This document shows positions 54,101 through 57,100 of a stretch of DNA of 64,000 nt, piece after piece. The notes under the pieces were generated by a model that saw only the letters and a list, made by a program, of their open reading frames with translations, was not told the DNA's origin and did no database searches. A program made the translations under genes and the position numbers. The stretch comes from Diadema setosum (Eukaryota; Echinodermata; Echinoidea; Diadematoida; Diadematidae), in NCBI RefSeq assembly GCF_964275005.1, contig NC_092688.1:19810403-19874402 (forward strand). Reading direction: 5' to 3'. Positions within the stretch are counted from its first letter, which is position 1. Each line of letters begins with the position of its first letter.

Positions 54101-57100
54101 ATCTCGAATTCCACTGAACCAAATTGCATCAAACTCACAGGATACTTAATTATTTCTAGAATTACACATTGTATGTGAATTTGAACCAAGATCGGTTGTC
54201 GGAAATCATCAATATTGATATTCAAATTCATGAAATTCTTCCGTCGAGATGTTTTCATTGCAACTGATTGACAAATTGCCCTACATCGATGTAAATAAGC
54301 ACTGAATTGATCAGTGTTTTAGTAGTAGCCATGATAACAAGGAAAAGTAGAAATTACGCGGTGCGTAATACATGTCCCCGCCGGAAGTAGCATTTTGTAG
54401 CAAATGTACAATACAGGTCAAAAATCAAGGTCAAAGGTCAAAGAAGTCACAGGTCAAAATTCTGTGTAGAAGTTCTGAAGCCCTCACCTAGTGCCATCAC
54501 ATAAAGCAAACGGAATTGAAATCGGGTTAGAAATGGCGAAGGAGTAGCATTTTGTAGCAAAATGTACAATACAGATCAAAAATCAAGGTCAAAGGTCAAA
54601 GAAGTCAAAGGTCAAAATTCTGTGTAGAAGTTTTAAAGCCCTCACCTAATGCCATCACATAAAGCAAACGGAATCAAAATCGGGTTAGAAATGGCGAAGG
54701 AGTAGCATTTTGTAGCAAAATGTACAATACAGGTCAAAAATCAAGGTCAAAGGTCAAAATTCTGTGTAGAAGTTTTGAAGCCCTCACCTAGTGCCATCAC
54801 ATAAAGTAAACGGAATCGAAATCGGGTTAGAAATGGCGAAGGAGTAGCATTTTGTAGCAAAATTTACAATATAGGTCAAAAATCAAGGTCAAAGGTCAAA
54901 GAAGTCAAAGGTCAAAATTCTGTGAAGAAGTTTTGAAGCCCTCACCTAGTGCCATCACATAAAGCAAACGGAATTGAAATCGGGTTAGAAATGGCGAAGG
55001 AGTAGCATTTTGAAGCAAAATGTACAATACAGGTCAAATATCAAGGTCAAGGGTCAAAGAAGTCAAAGGTCAAAATTCTGCGTAGAAGTTTTGAAGCCCT
55101 TACCTAGTGCCATCACATAAATCAAACGGAATTGAAATCGGGTTAGAAATGGCGAAGGAGTAGCATTTTGTAGCAAAATGTACAATACAGGTCAAAAATC
55201 AAGGTCAAAGGTCAAAATTCTGTCTAGCAGTTTTGAAGCCCTCACCTAGTGCCATCACATAAAGCAAATGGAATCGAAATCGGGTTAGAAATGGCTAAGG
55301 AGTAGCATTTTGAAGCAAAATGTACAATATAGGTCAAAGGTCAAGGTCAAAGGTCACAACTGAAATTCTGTGTAGAAGTTTCAAAACTCCCATGTAGTGC
55401 TATCATATAAAGCAAACAGAATCAAAATCGGCTCATAAATGACAGAGAAGTAGCAAATTGAACATTTTGATCACACACGGACGCACGGACGGACGGACGG
55501 ACAGACGGACGGACACACACACCTACGGAGCCCGTTTCATAGTCCCCTGCTTGAACTCGTTCGGCAGGGACAAAAAATCATGGGCGTACATACTCGAGCA
55601 GGATTAGAACCTACGACCTCCTGATCACCGGACAGGCGTCATCTCCACTAGACCACCAAGCTTTCGCCCGACAGCAAGTGTTGGTTCTAATCCTTATAGC
55701 ATGCAGCGGGTACTGCTTTGTTATTCAAATTCATGAAATTCTTCTGTCGAGATGTTTTCATTGCAACTGATTGACAAATTGCCCTACATCGACGTAAATA
55801 AGCACTGAATTGATCAGTGTTTTAGTAGTAGCCATGATAAAAAATCATGGGCGTACATACTCGAGCAGGATTCGAACCTACGACCTCCTCATGAATCTGA
55901 ATAACAAAGCAGTACCACCTTTCCTGCAAGTTTCATTCAAATCTGTGCCCAACTTTTTGAGTTATTTTGCACACGGACAAACAAACAAACAAACGGTAAT
56001 GAAAACATAACCTCCTCCCTTGGCAGAGGTAATAACATCCTCTAGGTGCTCTATTCTCTCCGACATGGATTCAGGCAGAAAAGATCATGTGAGCTCCAGC
56101 TGCTTCGCTTCATCAGCAACCGCACAAACAACATAGAAAAGAAAAGACACACTGATGTCATCATCACAGACTTCGGGAAAGCCTTTGATAAAGTTGGACA
56201 CTGAGAGGCTCCTGCTGAAACTACCCCACTGCGGAATACGAGGGCGCGGAGCAGCAGGTGGATATCCAACTTCCACAGTAAGTGAAAGCAGAGAATTGTT
56301 CTTCAAGGATCTCAGTCTACAGAGGAAGAAGTCGATTCAGGTGTCCCACCACAGGGTTCAGTCCTCGGCCCATGCCTCTTTTCTACGTTTACTAGTAAAT
56401 GATTAAGTCTCCATCACAATCATACTGACCATAGCACATCAAGAGTTGGAGAAATGATCAAACAACTAGGATGGTCTTAAAATACCTGAAGAGAGCACTC
56501 ATGACTTGCTCTGTTCTACAAAATCCAAAAGGTTGTAGATTTCAACCCGACAAACCACATACATGTAACTCCTGTGAGGAGACCATCAAGGACAGTTTAC
56601 CAATCACACTGATAGTGATAGGTATCACTCTATCAGCTCCCTAGGTCAAGAACTGAACAATGCAACACAGAAAGCAATCATTCTGTGCAAGGCCAAGGAC
56701 CTTGCATACATGTACAGTACATGGAACTCTCTCCCAACAAAAAAAAACCTTGTAGAGTCGTACCAAGGACAAGGCTCGATCTCCCATGCCAAAATTTGAC
56801 CACACACAAAAGCATACGTTTTACTTGTATATCATGATGGCCAGTACCAGCAGACAATTTTGGATGGTGTTATGGGTGGCTTGCTTTATAAGTAAAGGCT
56901 CCATTGATTGGTAGAAGTATTTCATTAAATAGCCTAGTAGGCCTTCTGGCAAAATGTTGTGGCATACTCATGAAATAGGCCCCATTACTGCGTGTCTGTA
57001 CTAATACTACAGCGGCTCGCCCGTTAAATACTCGTGAATTCAGCCCCACGGTGCATGTGGCATTCATAGGTAGATAAGCACGGCAGTTGGGCTTTCTTCC

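Noticed and set aside
54345..55568. CRISPR array
   Set aside because: Units of 158/142 bp are nearly identical throughout with no variable spacers, and the context is an animal intron.
56085..56306. Minus-strand open frame as a host exon
   Set aside because: The opposite strand carries clear LINE reverse-transcriptase motifs, so this frame is a shadow.
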